A DNA stretch of 8,455 nucleotides from positions 1-8,455 of the forward strand of contig CAZSCC010000361.1 in the NCBI GenBank assembly GCA_964604905.1, given 5' to 3'. The notes under the pieces are model-generated. The model had not been told where the DNA came from. It was given only the letters and a program-made list of their open reading frames with translations, and made no database searches. Positions 1 through 6,790 of this stretch are shown here, one piece after another. Position 1 is the first letter of the stretch. Each line of letters begins with the position of its first letter. A program made the position numbers and the translations under genes. The DNA comes from JACQFK01 sp964604905 (GTDB lineage: Bacteria > Planctomycetota > MHYJ01 > JACPRB01).

Positions 1-1083
<1,083 letters not shown>

Positions 1084-1142
1084 GGCTTTCCTCGGGATAG
1101 GGGGTGAAACGAAACGACGCCGAGCCGGGGAGGTGGATCGCG

Positions 1143-1412
1143 CTACGGCAGATCGAAGATGACCGGCGACCGCCAGTCGTACGTCACGATAGGCGCGGCC
1201 GCGGGTGCCGCAAGAGGGGTGTAATCGGAGTAGTAGTAGGGGATATCGCGCACGGTCGGCTCCGGATCTTCCAGCGAGATCAGGTCCGGGACCATGACTT
1301 CGGCCCCCTGGATGAGCGCGTCGATGATCTGCACCAATTCCCGCTGGCGGGGAGCCTCGGCCGGATAATGGACCGAGGCCGCGACCAGGATCGAGAGAAG
1401 CGGGTGCACCAT
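1143..1412 (-). CDS. Hypothetical 89-residue protein directly upstream of secA
   Basis: I do not recognise this protein. The frame has strongly GC-biased third codon positions like its neighbours and starts with ATG 10 nt after a perfect TATAAT box, so it is probably a real gene. The product has a short hydrophobic start (PLLSILVAASV at residues 4-14) without the basic residues of a normal signal peptide. A middle region rich in Glu, Asp and Gln follows, then a Tyr-rich patch (IPYYYSDY, about 56-63), an Ala/Pro stretch, and the end PVIFDLP. It contains no Lys, Cys or Asn. The last sense codon is Pro and the stop is TAG. It lies 59 bp before secA on the same strand. By position it could be a leader peptide controlling secA, as SecM, MifM and VemP control export genes elsewhere, but no arrest motif known to me is present. 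It could equally be a small lineage-specific protein. Confidence 0.6.
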   Translation of the reverse strand: MVHPLLSILVAASVHYPAEAPRQRELVQIIDALIQGAEVMVPDLISLEDPEPTVRDIPYYYSDYTPLAAPAAAPIVTYDWRSPVIFDLP

Positions 1413-1422
1413 ACTCTAATGG

Positions 1423-1450
1423 ATTATACGAGTCCCCTGATCGGATGCAA
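1423..1450 (-). promoter_or_regulatory. Sigma-70-type promoter for the 89-codon gene and probably secA
   Basis: On the minus strand TTGCAT (1445-1450) and a perfect TATAAT (1423-1428) are separated by 16 bp. The ATG at 1412 follows the -10 box after 10 nt, so the expected transcript has only about 4 nt before the start codon. No Shine-Dalgarno could fit in so short a leader. Confidence 0.6.
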
Positions 1451-1474
1451 GGGGGCAGACCGCTTCCCCCTGCA
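1446..1474 (-). other. Imperfect hairpin overlapping the -35 box
   Basis: TGCAAGGGGG and CCCCCTGCA on the plus strand form a 9-bp stem with one bulged A and a 10-nt loop. No T-run follows on either strand, so this is not a typical intrinsic terminator. It shares 5 bases with the -35 box of the promoter for the 89-codon gene and may be chance, an operator, or a weak end structure for pyrD transcripts. Confidence 0.3.
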
Positions 1475-1487
1475 ATCTGCACCGGCC

Positions 1488-1501
1488 GGACGCCGGCGTC
1501 C
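1488..1501. repeat. 14-bp perfect GC-rich palindrome
   Basis: GGACGCCGGCGTCC reads the same on both strands. It lies in the 116-bp gap between pyrD and the 89-codon gene, next to other short palindromes (CCGGCCGG and CCCGGG). In DNA of this base composition short GC palindromes are common, so function is uncertain. Confidence 0.3.
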
Positions 1502-1504
1502 CGG

Positions 1505-1530
1505 GAAAGTATGCTTTAAAGCATAGTTTC
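1505..1530. repeat. 26-bp AT-rich palindrome at the pyrD stop codon
   Basis: The core TATGCTTTAAAGCATA (1510-1525) is a perfect 16-bp palindrome. Four further complementary bases lie on each side (GAAA and TTTC) outside one mismatched pair, giving 12 matched positions of 13 per arm. The right end overlaps the pyrD stop codon by two bases. It stands out as AT-rich in GC-rich DNA. It could bind a dimeric regulator or fold as a hairpin after pyrD in the RNA; a proper U-tract is lacking. Confidence 0.5.
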
Positions 1531-2449
1531 ACTTCTCCCCCTTCCTGACGCACGTGGCGATCAAATCCCTGACTCGTTCCACCCCGACCTCCGCGAGTTT
1601 CCCAGGCAGCGCGTCGATGATGTTCGTCGCCGCCTGGGCGTTGACGAAGTTGGCGGTCCCGATCTGGACCGCCGACGCCCCGGCAACCATGAACTCGAGG
1701 ACGTCGTCGGCATCCGAAATGCCGCCGATCCCGATCACGGGCACTCCGGGAAGCGCGGAGCAGATTTCCCAGACCATGCGGAGCGCGACGGGCCGGATCG
1801 CGGGTCCCGAAAGCCCTCCCGTCGCCGCACCGATCTCGGGGGCACGCTTCCGCCAGTCGATCGCCATCCCCTTGAGCGTGTTGATGGCGGAGATCCCGTC
1901 CGCCCCGCCGTTCATGGCGGCCTTCGCGATCGGGACGATGTCCGTCACGTTGGGGCTGAGTTTGGCGAAGACGGGGCGCCTCGTCGCGGCCCGGGCGATC
2001 TTCACGACCTTCTCGGTCAGCGCCGGGTCGGTGGCGTGATCCGTCCCGTGGGATACATTCGGGCAGGAAATGTTGAGCTCGAAGGCATCCACCCGCGGAA
2101 GGGAGTCGATGCGTCCCACGAGTTCGCCGTACTCCTCCGCGGTCGAGCCGGAGACGCTGATGATGATCTTGCAGCGGTAGTCCCTGATCTCCGGATAGCG
2201 CTTCTTCATCCAGGCGTCGATCCCCAATCCTTCCAGCCCGATGGAGTTGAGCATCCCGCTGGGGGTCTCGTGGACGCGGGGATAGGCGTTCCCCTTCCGC
2301 GGGAGCTTGGTGACGGTCTTCTCGACGAAGGCCCCCAGGCGGTGCACGTCGAGGACGCGGTCCATGATCCCGCCCGACGTTCCCGACGCCACCATCAGGG
2401 GATTGGCCAGCTGGAGGGGTCCGAGCGTGACCGAAAGGTCGGCGGTCAT
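1529..2449 (-). CDS. pyrD: Dihydroorotate dehydrogenase, class 1B type catalytic subunit
   Basis: This cytosolic FMN enzyme oxidises dihydroorotate to orotate, the fourth step of pyrimidine synthesis. At 306 residues it has the usual class 1 length and no membrane-anchoring N-terminus. Visible motifs are NPLMVASGT (16-24), NISCPNV with the catalytic Cys129 typical of class 1 enzymes, FAKLSPN (161-167), the class 1B signature INTLKGMAID (189-198), and the FMN phosphate-binding GIGGI (240-244) and VQIGTA (261-266). Class 1B enzymes normally work with the iron-sulfur flavoprotein PyrK using NAD; no pyrK is in this window, so it must be elsewhere or the enzyme uses another acceptor. The start at 2449 is supported by GAGG 11 nt upstream (8 nt if counted as GAGGCG), overlapping the lspA stop. 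Only 12 bp separate it from lspA, so the two are probably cotranscribed. Confidence 0.95.
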   Translation of the reverse strand: MTADLSVTLGPLQLANPLMVASGTSGGIMDRVLDVHRLGAFVEKTVTKLPRKGNAYPRVHETPSGMLNSIGLEGLGIDAWMKKRYPEIRDYRCKIIISVSGSTAEEYGELVGRIDSLPRVDAFELNISCPNVSHGTDHATDPALTEKVVKIARAATRRPVFAKLSPNVTDIVPIAKAAMNGGADGISAINTLKGMAIDWRKRAPEIGAATGGLSGPAIRPVALRMVWEICSALPGVPVIGIGGISDADDVLEFMVAGASAVQIGTANFVNAQAATNIIDALPGKLAEVGVERVRDLIATCVRKGEK

Positions 2450-2461
2450 GGCGGAATCGCC

Positions 2462-3004
2462 TCACTTCCCTTCGACGACGGGACCGGGCGACGGAGGGAG
2501 GGCCGCTGCGGTCGCCTTGGCCTTTTTCTCCTCGAAGAACATCATCTCGACCGAGAGGAGGAAGACTCCCACGCAGATGTAGGCGTCGGCCAGGTTGAAC
2601 AGGGGCCAGACCCTTTCGATCCCGTACGGGGACGTCCGCCAATAGAGCTTGATGAAGTCGCGCACCGCCCCGAACTTTATCCGGTCGGTCATGTTCCCGA
2701 TCGTGCCCGCCAGGATCATCCCCAGCGAGATCGTCTGGATCCAGGGCTTGGGCCGCTTCCCCGAGAAGAAGATCGCGATGATGGCGGGAACGGCGGCCAC
2801 CGACACGACGAGCCACAACTTCGGAGCATCGCCGAACTTGCCAAACACGACCCCTTTGTTGGTGGTGTGGCCCACCTTGAAGAAGCCGTCGATGACGGTC
2901 ACTTCGTCGTAATCGGACACATGCGAGAAGGCCAGATGCTTGGTGAGGAGGTCTAGAGCCGCGCCGGAGAGTGCGATGGCGAAGAATAGCGCGGCGTGGC
3001 GCAT
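2462..3004 (-). CDS. lspA: Lipoprotein signal peptidase (signal peptidase II)
   Basis: LspA is an inner-membrane aspartic protease that removes the signal peptide from diacylglyceryl-modified prolipoproteins just before the lipidated cysteine. The 180-residue product is of family length with four hydrophobic segments, at about 4-22, 62-80, 90-105 and 136-156. Family motifs are NKGVVFG (49-55), GTIGNMTDR (100-108), VRDFI with catalytic Asp116, and WPLFNLADAYI with catalytic Asp140. The C-terminus carries a ~25-residue basic then Pro/Ala-rich tail. The frame stays open upstream to an ATG at 3103, but that would add 33 charged residues that are really dksA read in another frame. The ATG at 3004 fits the hydrophobic N-terminus and lies 8 bp after the dksA stop. 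A promoter-like sequence inside the end of dksA places this ATG at the expected transcription start. Confidence 0.94.
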   Translation of the reverse strand: MRHAALFFAIALSGAALDLLTKHLAFSHVSDYDEVTVIDGFFKVGHTTNKGVVFGKFGDAPKLWLVVSVAAVPAIIAIFFSGKRPKPWIQTISLGMILAGTIGNMTDRIKFGAVRDFIKLYWRTSPYGIERVWPLFNLADAYICVGVFLLSVEMMFFEEKKAKATAAALPPSPGPVVEGK

Positions 3005-3011
3005 GGCGCCG

Positions 3012-3040
3012 ATTATACGCCCTCTTCCTTCTTCTTGCAA
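3012..3040 (-). promoter_or_regulatory. Putative internal promoter giving leaderless lspA mRNA
   Basis: On the minus strand TTGCAA (3035-3040), a 17-bp spacer and a perfect TATAAT (3012-3017) precede the lspA ATG, with only 7 nt between the -10 box and the ATG. Transcription would begin at about the first coding base. The boxes lie in the last codons of the dksA-type gene (Cys-Lys-Lys-Lys-Glu-Glu-Gly-Val-stop), so coding constraint could have produced them by chance. Confidence 0.4.
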
Positions 3041-3450
3041 TTCACGCAGAGGCGGGCGTACGGGATGGCCTTCAGGCGCTCTTTCGGGATCTTCTTCTTG
3101 CACGACTCGCAGAGGCCGAAGCTCCCATCCTTGATGCGATCGAGGGCCTCCTCGATCTCGTGAAGCTCGTCGCTCTCGTTCTCCATCAGCCCGAGAGTGA
3201 TGTCCTGTTCGAAACTGTCCGTCCCCAGGTCGGCCATGTGCATCGGGAGGGTGGAGAGGTCACCGGCCGCGTCGGTCCCCTTTTTGCAACCCTCGTCCTC
3301 CAGGGTCTTGACATCCCCCTGGATGAGCTTCCTCCGGGCCTGAAGGAGGACCTTGAATTCGGCGAGCTCGCCCTTGCTCAACCCTCCCTTCACGGGGGCC
3401 GGCACGGGAGAGCCCTTCGGGGCCTTACTTTTTGGCGGTTTTGAGCTCAC
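3013..3450 (-). CDS. DksA/TraR-type zinc-finger transcription factor
   Basis: DksA-family proteins bind the secondary channel of RNA polymerase and, with ppGpp in many bacteria, reset transcription of ribosomal and biosynthetic genes. The 145-residue product has a Lys/Pro-rich N-terminus (1-22), a predicted coiled-coil region (about 26-110) and a C-terminal four-cysteine zinc finger (C114, C117, C135, C138; C-x2-C-x17-C-x2-C). The E. coli DxxDxA coiled-coil tip motif is not evident where expected (MADLGTDSFEQD, about 72-83), so the mechanism may differ and I withhold the symbol dksA. The start is uncertain. The GTG at 3450 lies 26 bp inside rpmC and has no clear Shine-Dalgarno; GTG codons at 3405 and 3393 are alternatives. 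The overlap with rpmC suggests translational coupling to the ribosomal operon. Confidence 0.88.
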   Translation of the reverse strand: MSSKPPKSKAPKGSPVPAPVKGGLSKGELAEFKVLLQARRKLIQGDVKTLEDEGCKKGTDAAGDLSTLPMHMADLGTDSFEQDITLGLMENESDELHEIEEALDRIKDGSFGLCESCKKKIPKERLKAIPYARLCVNCKKKEEGV

Positions 3451-3643
3451 GTTGGCGCAAAATCGTTTTGATCTGGGCGATCTCCACCCGGTGCTTCCGG
3501 AACGCGGCCGGGTTCTCCACGACGTCAGTCACCTTTCGGAACCGGAGGTTGAAGAGGCCCTTCACGAGCGTATCGAGCTCCTTGTGGAGCTCGTCGTCGG
3601 GCTTTCCCCGCAGTTCCTCGAGACGCTTCGCCTTCTTAGCCAT
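3425..3643 (-). CDS. rpmC: 50S ribosomal protein L29
   Basis: L29 is a small two-helix protein of the large subunit that binds 23S rRNA near the polypeptide exit and next to L23. The 72-residue product shows the family pattern: LEELRGKPDDEL near residue 8, then LFNLRFRK at about 30-37, then a basic second helix with RVEIAQIKTILRQRE. The ATG overlaps the end of rplP by 8 bp, which fits translational coupling. In the common S10 order rpsQ (S17) comes next, but here a DksA-type gene starts inside the end of this gene. Confidence 0.95.
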   Translation of the reverse strand: MAKKAKRLEELRGKPDDELHKELDTLVKGLFNLRFRKVTDVVENPAAFRKHRVEIAQIKTILRQRELKTAKK

Positions 3644-4049
3644 GTCGGCGACTCACCATCTTGCAGCGAAGGGACATCTTGTGGGCGACGTTGCAGAAGA
3701 GTCCGCGGGCGAAATCCTCGCTGACCCCGGAGACCTCGTAGAGGACGGTCCCCGGATGGACCACGGCGGCATAGTACTCGGGCTCGCCCTTGCCCATGCC
3801 CATCCGGACTTCGGCGGGCTTCGCGCTAATCGGCTTGTGGGGGAAAACCCGGATGAACAGACGTCCCTCGGTCCCCAACGCGTGGGCAGCGGCCACTCGT
3901 CCGGCCTCGATCTCCTTGGCGGAGAGCCAGCCCATCTCGAGGGACATGAGTCCGAAGTCTCCGAACGAGACGCGGTTCCCTCGCGTCGCGGACCCCTTCA
4001 TGGTGCCGCGCTGCGACTTCCGGAACTTGACGCGCTTGGGCATCAACAT
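3636..4049 (-). CDS. rplP: 50S ribosomal protein L16
   Basis: L16 binds 23S rRNA between the A site and the central protuberance and helps position tRNA. The 137-residue product matches the family length and motifs: MLMPKRVKFRK at the start, GLMSLEMGWLSAKEIEAGR at about 33-51, then GRLFIRVFPHKPISAKPAEVRMGMGKG and VLYEVSGV. The start at 4049 is the conserved family start and lies 19 bp after the rpsC stop. I see no clear Shine-Dalgarno in that gap. Its stop codon overlaps rpmC by 8 bp. Confidence 0.97.
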   Translation of the reverse strand: MLMPKRVKFRKSQRGTMKGSATRGNRVSFGDFGLMSLEMGWLSAKEIEAGRVAAAHALGTEGRLFIRVFPHKPISAKPAEVRMGMGKGEPEYYAAVVHPGTVLYEVSGVSEDFARGLFCNVAHKMSLRCKMVSRRHG

Positions 4050-4068
4050 GGCTGTTCGAGCCGGGCCG

Positions 4069-4491
4069 CTAGGCCTGCGTCTCCGCGGGCTTCGGCGCCG
4101 CCTTGCGCTTCTCCTGGAAAATCTCTCCCTTGTAGACCCAGCATTTCACGCCGATCGTCCCCTTGCTCAGAATCGCGGTCGCGGTCCCGTAATCGATGTC
4201 GGCCCGGAGGGTGTTGAGCGGGATGCGGCCAAGCACGAGCCGCTCCTGCCGCGCGATTTCCGCGCCCCCCAGGCGACCCTTGCAGAGGAGCTTGATCCCC
4301 TTGGCGCCAAGGTCCATGACCATCTCGGCATACCGGCGCATCGTGCGACGGTACGGGGAGCGCCTCTGGAGCTGCTCCACGATCGCCTCGCAGACGATCT
4401 TCGCGTTGAGTTCCGGCGTCTCGAGCTCCTTCACGTCCACTTCGACGGTCCGGCCAACCAAGCCGCCCACGTCCTCGCTCATCTTGTCCAC
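4069..4491 (-). CDS. rpsC: 30S ribosomal protein S3, C-terminal part after an in-frame TAG
   Basis: This is the same frame as the upstream S3 part, separated by TAG and four codons (Arg, Gly, Ser, Lys). It contains the second half of the KH domain and the S3 C-terminal domain, with LNAKIVCEAIVEQLQRRSPYRRTMRRY and the signature GRLGGAEIAR ... LHTLRADIDY-like region (here NTLRADIDY). S3 shapes the mRNA entry tunnel of the small subunit. Position 4491 is a GTG with no Shine-Dalgarno. The ATG at 4482 (giving 137 residues) is preceded by AAGGTGG 5 nt away, one mismatch from the Shine-Dalgarno consensus, and is the better reinitiation site. Joined with the upstream part the gene would encode 223 residues, normal for S3. 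The terminal stop is also TAG. Confidence 0.85.
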   Translation of the reverse strand: MDKMSEDVGGLVGRTVEVDVKELETPELNAKIVCEAIVEQLQRRSPYRRTMRRYAEMVMDLGAKGIKLLCKGRLGGAEIARQERLVLGRIPLNTLRADIDYGTATAILSKGTIGVKCWVYKGEIFQEKRKAAPKPAETQA

Positions 4492-4494
4492 CTT
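4488..4494 (-). promoter_or_regulatory. Shine-Dalgarno-like site for possible reinitiation inside rpsC
   Basis: AAGGTGG on the minus strand lies 5 nt before an in-frame ATG (4480-4482) and 9 nt after the in-frame TAG. It could let ribosomes that stop at the TAG restart on the C-terminal S3 part. It may also be coincidence, since AAG-GTG-GAC encodes plausible S3 residues Lys-Val-Asp. Confidence 0.35.
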
Positions 4495-4503
4495 CGAGCC
4501 CCG

Positions 4504-4740
4504 CTACCCGATCACCAGGCCCGGCCGCGCCGCGTGGAGCGTGATGCGGATCTTCTCGCCGATCCGCTCGATCTCGATCTTCGCGATCCCCGCCAAGCCA
4601 TACGCCTTGCGGATGAACTCGCGGATCTTGTGGTCCTCGACGACCCAGACGCCGAAATTCTTCTTGCCGGCATACCAGCGGGAAACCCAGCCGATGGTGA
4701 CGCCCATCCGGCTGGCGATCGGGTTGACCTTCTGACCCAT
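4504..4740 (-). CDS. rpsC: 30S ribosomal protein S3, N-terminal part ending at an in-frame TAG
   Basis: The first 78 residues are a clear S3 N-terminus: MGQKVNP start, SRWYAGKKNFG (20-30), EDHKIREFIRKA (35-46), IAKIEIER (52-59) and HAARPGLVIG (69-78). The frame then meets TAG at 4504-4506 and continues with Arg-Gly in register with S3. In family members the sequence here is GKKG or GRKG, the GxxG loop of the KH RNA-binding domain, so the stop replaces the first Lys/Arg of that loop. A single A-to-T change from AAG would give TAG. The ATG directly abuts the rplV stop codon (TAGATG), so translation is probably coupled. This is either a base error, a true nonsense mutation, or a gene expressed in two parts; a lost S3 would be hard to survive without another copy. 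Confidence 0.85.
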   Translation of the reverse strand: MGQKVNPIASRMGVTIGWVSRWYAGKKNFGVWVVEDHKIREFIRKAYGLAGIAKIEIERIGEKIRITLHAARPGLVIG

Positions 4741-5319
4741 CTACTTCTTCTCCTCTTTGCCCCGAGACTCGTCGAGGGGCTTCTTGGGGGCGGCCGCCTC
4801 ATGGGACGCCGCAGGCTTCGCCGTGCCCGCGGCCGCCTTCTGGGCCTGGGCCTGCTTCTGGCGATCCTGCTTCTGGCGCTTGGCCTTGTCCTTCCGGGAC
4901 TCCTTGAGGTCGCGCTCCTCCAGCGTGAAGATCACGTGGCAGAGACGCTTCTTGATCATGTTGGGGCGGCGCACGGAAGAGGGCCTCCAGCGCTTGATGA
5001 TGGGGCCTGGATCCACGCGCGCCTCGATCACGTGCAGCTTGTTGCCGTCGATGTCGAGGTTCTTCTCGCGAGCGATGTTGATCGCGTTCCCGTAGGCGCT
5101 CTCGAGGAGCTTCTTGCAGAACATTGCGCCGCGCTTGGAACACGCGCGCAGGATCGCGACGGCGTTGTTGTAGTCCTTGCCCCGGATGAGATCGACCACG
5201 TAGCGCATCTTCCGGGCGGAGATGCGGGCGTACCGGAGCCGCGCTGTGAAGCGGGGCTTGGGAGCCGCGGCCTCGGGCTTCTTCTCGACGGTGGTTGGTG
5301 CGGGGGCGGCGTCGGCCAT
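4741..5319 (-). CDS. rplV: 50S ribosomal protein L22 with long terminal extensions
   Basis: L22 binds several 23S rRNA domains and its beta hairpin lines the peptide exit tunnel. The core spans about residues 24-135 of 192, with ARLRYARISARKMRYVVDLIRGK (26-48), a central helical region, and the hairpin IEARVDPGPIIKRWRPSSVRRPNMIKKRLCHV (98-129). A typical L22 has about 110-120 residues. Here an Ala/Pro/Lys N-terminal extension (1-23) and a ~57-residue Lys/Gln/Ala-rich C-terminal tail (136-192) are added. Such low-complexity basic tails occur in ribosomal proteins of several uncultured phyla. The start abuts the rpsS stop codon with no spacer. Confidence 0.96.
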   Translation of the reverse strand: MADAAPAPTTVEKKPEAAAPKPRFTARLRYARISARKMRYVVDLIRGKDYNNAVAILRACSKRGAMFCKKLLESAYGNAINIAREKNLDIDGNKLHVIEARVDPGPIIKRWRPSSVRRPNMIKKRLCHVIFTLEERDLKESRKDKAKRQKQDRQKQAQAQKAAAGTAKPAASHEAAAPKKPLDESRGKEEKK

Positions 5320-5637
5320 TTACGCCTTCCCTCCCGCGGAGGGCGCGGGCTTGGCCCCCGTGTGGGACGCGGCTTCGCGCGTGCCGGGGTGGCCGCGGAA
5401 CTGCCGGGTGGGGGAGAACTCGCCCAGCTTGTGGCCCACCATCTCCTCGGTGACGAACACCTTGACGAAGGTCTTGCCGTTGTGGACGAGAAAGGTCAGC
5501 CGGATGAAGTCGGGGACGATGGTCGACCGCCGGGACCAGGTCTTGATGGGCTCGACCGCGCCGATGGCCCGCGCCTTGGAGACCTTCGCCGCCAGCTTGG
5601 CGTCCACGAAGGGACCTTTCTTGAGGGACCGGCTCAT
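5320..5637 (-). CDS. rpsS: 30S ribosomal protein S19
   Basis: S19 sits in the head of the small subunit next to S13 and contacts 16S rRNA helices and the inter-subunit bridge area. The 105-residue product has the hallmark MSRSLKKGPFVD start, TWSRRSTIVPDFI (33-45), VHNGKTFVKVFVTEEMVGHKLGEFSPTRQFRGH (51-83), and a slightly long Ala/Gly/Lys tail. It lies 9 bp after rplB and directly against rplV. AAGG in the end of rplB and AGAG closer in give a modest ribosome-binding signal. Confidence 0.97.
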   Translation of the reverse strand: MSRSLKKGPFVDAKLAAKVSKARAIGAVEPIKTWSRRSTIVPDFIRLTFLVHNGKTFVKVFVTEEMVGHKLGEFSPTRQFRGHPGTREAASHTGAKPAPSAGGKA

Positions 5638-5646
5638 GCGACTCTC

Positions 5647-6504
5647 TTACCTTCTCGTTTTCTGATGCGGCCCCGCCCGGCGGAACCGGATGATGAATTT
5701 CTGCGAGTTCTTCTTGCTGCGGCGGGTCTTCCCACCCTTTGCGGCCTTGGTCCCCTTCCAGTTGACCGGATGGCCACCCACGCCTCCGCGGCCGTCGCCG
5801 CCGCCGTGCGGATGGGAGACCGGGTTCATGGCCTTGCCGCGCACGGTCGGGCGGATGCCCAGCCACCGTTTCCGGCCCGCCTTCCCCAGGTTGATTTTCG
5901 CCCAGTCGCTGTTGCCCAGCTGGCCAATCGTCGCCCGACAGCGTACGTGGATCTTCCGCATCTCGCCGCTCGGGAGAAGCACGTCGGCGTAGTTCCCCTC
6001 CTTCGCCATGAGCTGGGCGAAGGTGCCGGCGCTGCGGGCCAACTGGCCCCCGCGCCCGGGCGTGAGCTCCACGTTATGAATGAGGACGCCCGTCGGAATG
6101 CTCTTGAGCGGCATGGCGTTCCCGAGCTTGGGCTCCACTTTCTCTCCCGAGACGACCTCGTCCCCCACGACCAAGCCCATGGGCCCGAGAATGTAGCGGC
6201 GCTCCCCATCCTTGTACTTGATGAGGGCGATACGAGGGGAACGGTTGGGATCGTATTCGATCGCTTCGACGACGCCGGGGATGTTGTCTTTGTTCCGGCG
6301 GAAGTCGATGATGCGATACCGCTTCCTGTTCCCGCCGCCAATGTGACGCATCGAAAGCCGGCCGACGTTGTTGCGGCCCCCGGTCTTTCGCAGGGCCACG
6401 GTCAGATTCTTCTCCGGCTTCTTGTGCCGGGTCAGGTCGGAATAGTCGGAAACCGTGGCGCCCCGGCGCCCTGGAGTGATCGGATCGTATTCGCGGTTGG
6501 GCAT
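5647..6504 (-). CDS. rplB: 50S ribosomal protein L2
   Basis: L2 is a core large-subunit protein needed for subunit joining and close to the peptidyl-transferase centre. The 285-residue product has the two OB/SH3-like RNA-binding parts, with GGRNNVGRLSMRHIGGGNRKRYR (42-64), an EYDPNRSPRIALIKYKDGERRYI region (83-105), PGRGGQLARSAGTFAQ (149-164) and the C-terminal NPVSHPHGGGDGR (227-239) with the conserved His near the catalytic centre. Ser replaces the common Asp in NPVDHPHGG. It lies 1 bp after rplW. It is a little longer than the E. coli protein at the C-terminus. Confidence 0.98.
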   Translation of the reverse strand: MPNREYDPITPGRRGATVSDYSDLTRHKKPEKNLTVALRKTGGRNNVGRLSMRHIGGGNRKRYRIIDFRRNKDNIPGVVEAIEYDPNRSPRIALIKYKDGERRYILGPMGLVVGDEVVSGEKVEPKLGNAMPLKSIPTGVLIHNVELTPGRGGQLARSAGTFAQLMAKEGNYADVLLPSGEMRKIHVRCRATIGQLGNSDWAKINLGKAGRKRWLGIRPTVRGKAMNPVSHPHGGGDGRGGVGGHPVNWKGTKAAKGGKTRRSKKNSQKFIIRFRRAGPHQKTRR

Positions 6505-6505
6505 G

Positions 6506-6790
6506 TTAGATGATGTCCAGTCGGAAGCCTTCCTTGAGGGTCACGTAGGCCTTTTTCCAATCCTTGCGTTTGCCCTCAAGGAGCATATTCTTCATACGCT
6601 TGAGCTTGCCCTTCACGTTCACGGTCCGGACTTCCCGGACCTTCACGTTGAATGCCTTTTCCACGGCGTTCTTCACCTCGGGCTTGGTGGCCTCGGGCGC
6701 CACGATGAAGGTGTAGACGCTCTTCTGCTGCCGCGCCATCGACTTCTCGGTGACGAGCGGCTTCCGGATGATCTCCCAGGGATTCCTCAT
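6506..6790 (-). CDS. rplW: 50S ribosomal protein L23
   Basis: L23 stands at the exit of the peptide tunnel and is the docking site for trigger factor and the signal recognition particle. The 94-residue product shows the family motifs IIRKPLVTEKS (7-17), YTFIVAPEATKPEVKNAVEKAFNVKV (26-51) and the basic loop before KKAYVTLKEG near the C-terminus. The ATG overlaps the rplD stop in an ATGA arrangement, a classic sign of coupled translation. Confidence 0.97.
   Translation of the reverse strand: MRNPWEIIRKPLVTEKSMARQQKSVYTFIVAPEATKPEVKNAVEKAFNVKVREVRTVNVKGKLKRMKNMLLEGKRKDWKKAYVTLKEGFRLDII

Noticed and set aside
1416..2816. 466-codon minus-strand open frame across pyrD and lspA
   Set aside because: Alternative-frame shadow of pyrD and lspA with low-complexity Arg/Gly/Asp/Pro content; both real genes have clear catalytic motifs.
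3005..3103. Upstream start for lspA adding 33 residues
   Set aside because: The extra residues are the dksA-type gene read in another frame, are highly charged, and would put a non-membrane tail before the first membrane segment.
4504..4506. UAG reassigned to an amino acid throughout the genome
   Set aside because: TAG also ends rpsJ, rplV, rpsC itself and the 89-codon gene at positions matching family ends, so general reassignment is not supported.
3790..6513. 907-codon open frame on the plus strand
   Set aside because: It lies antisense to L16, S3, L22, S19 and L2, which are certain genes. Long antisense frames are expected in GC-rich coding DNA, and the translation is Arg/Leu/Pro/Asp repeats with no domain.
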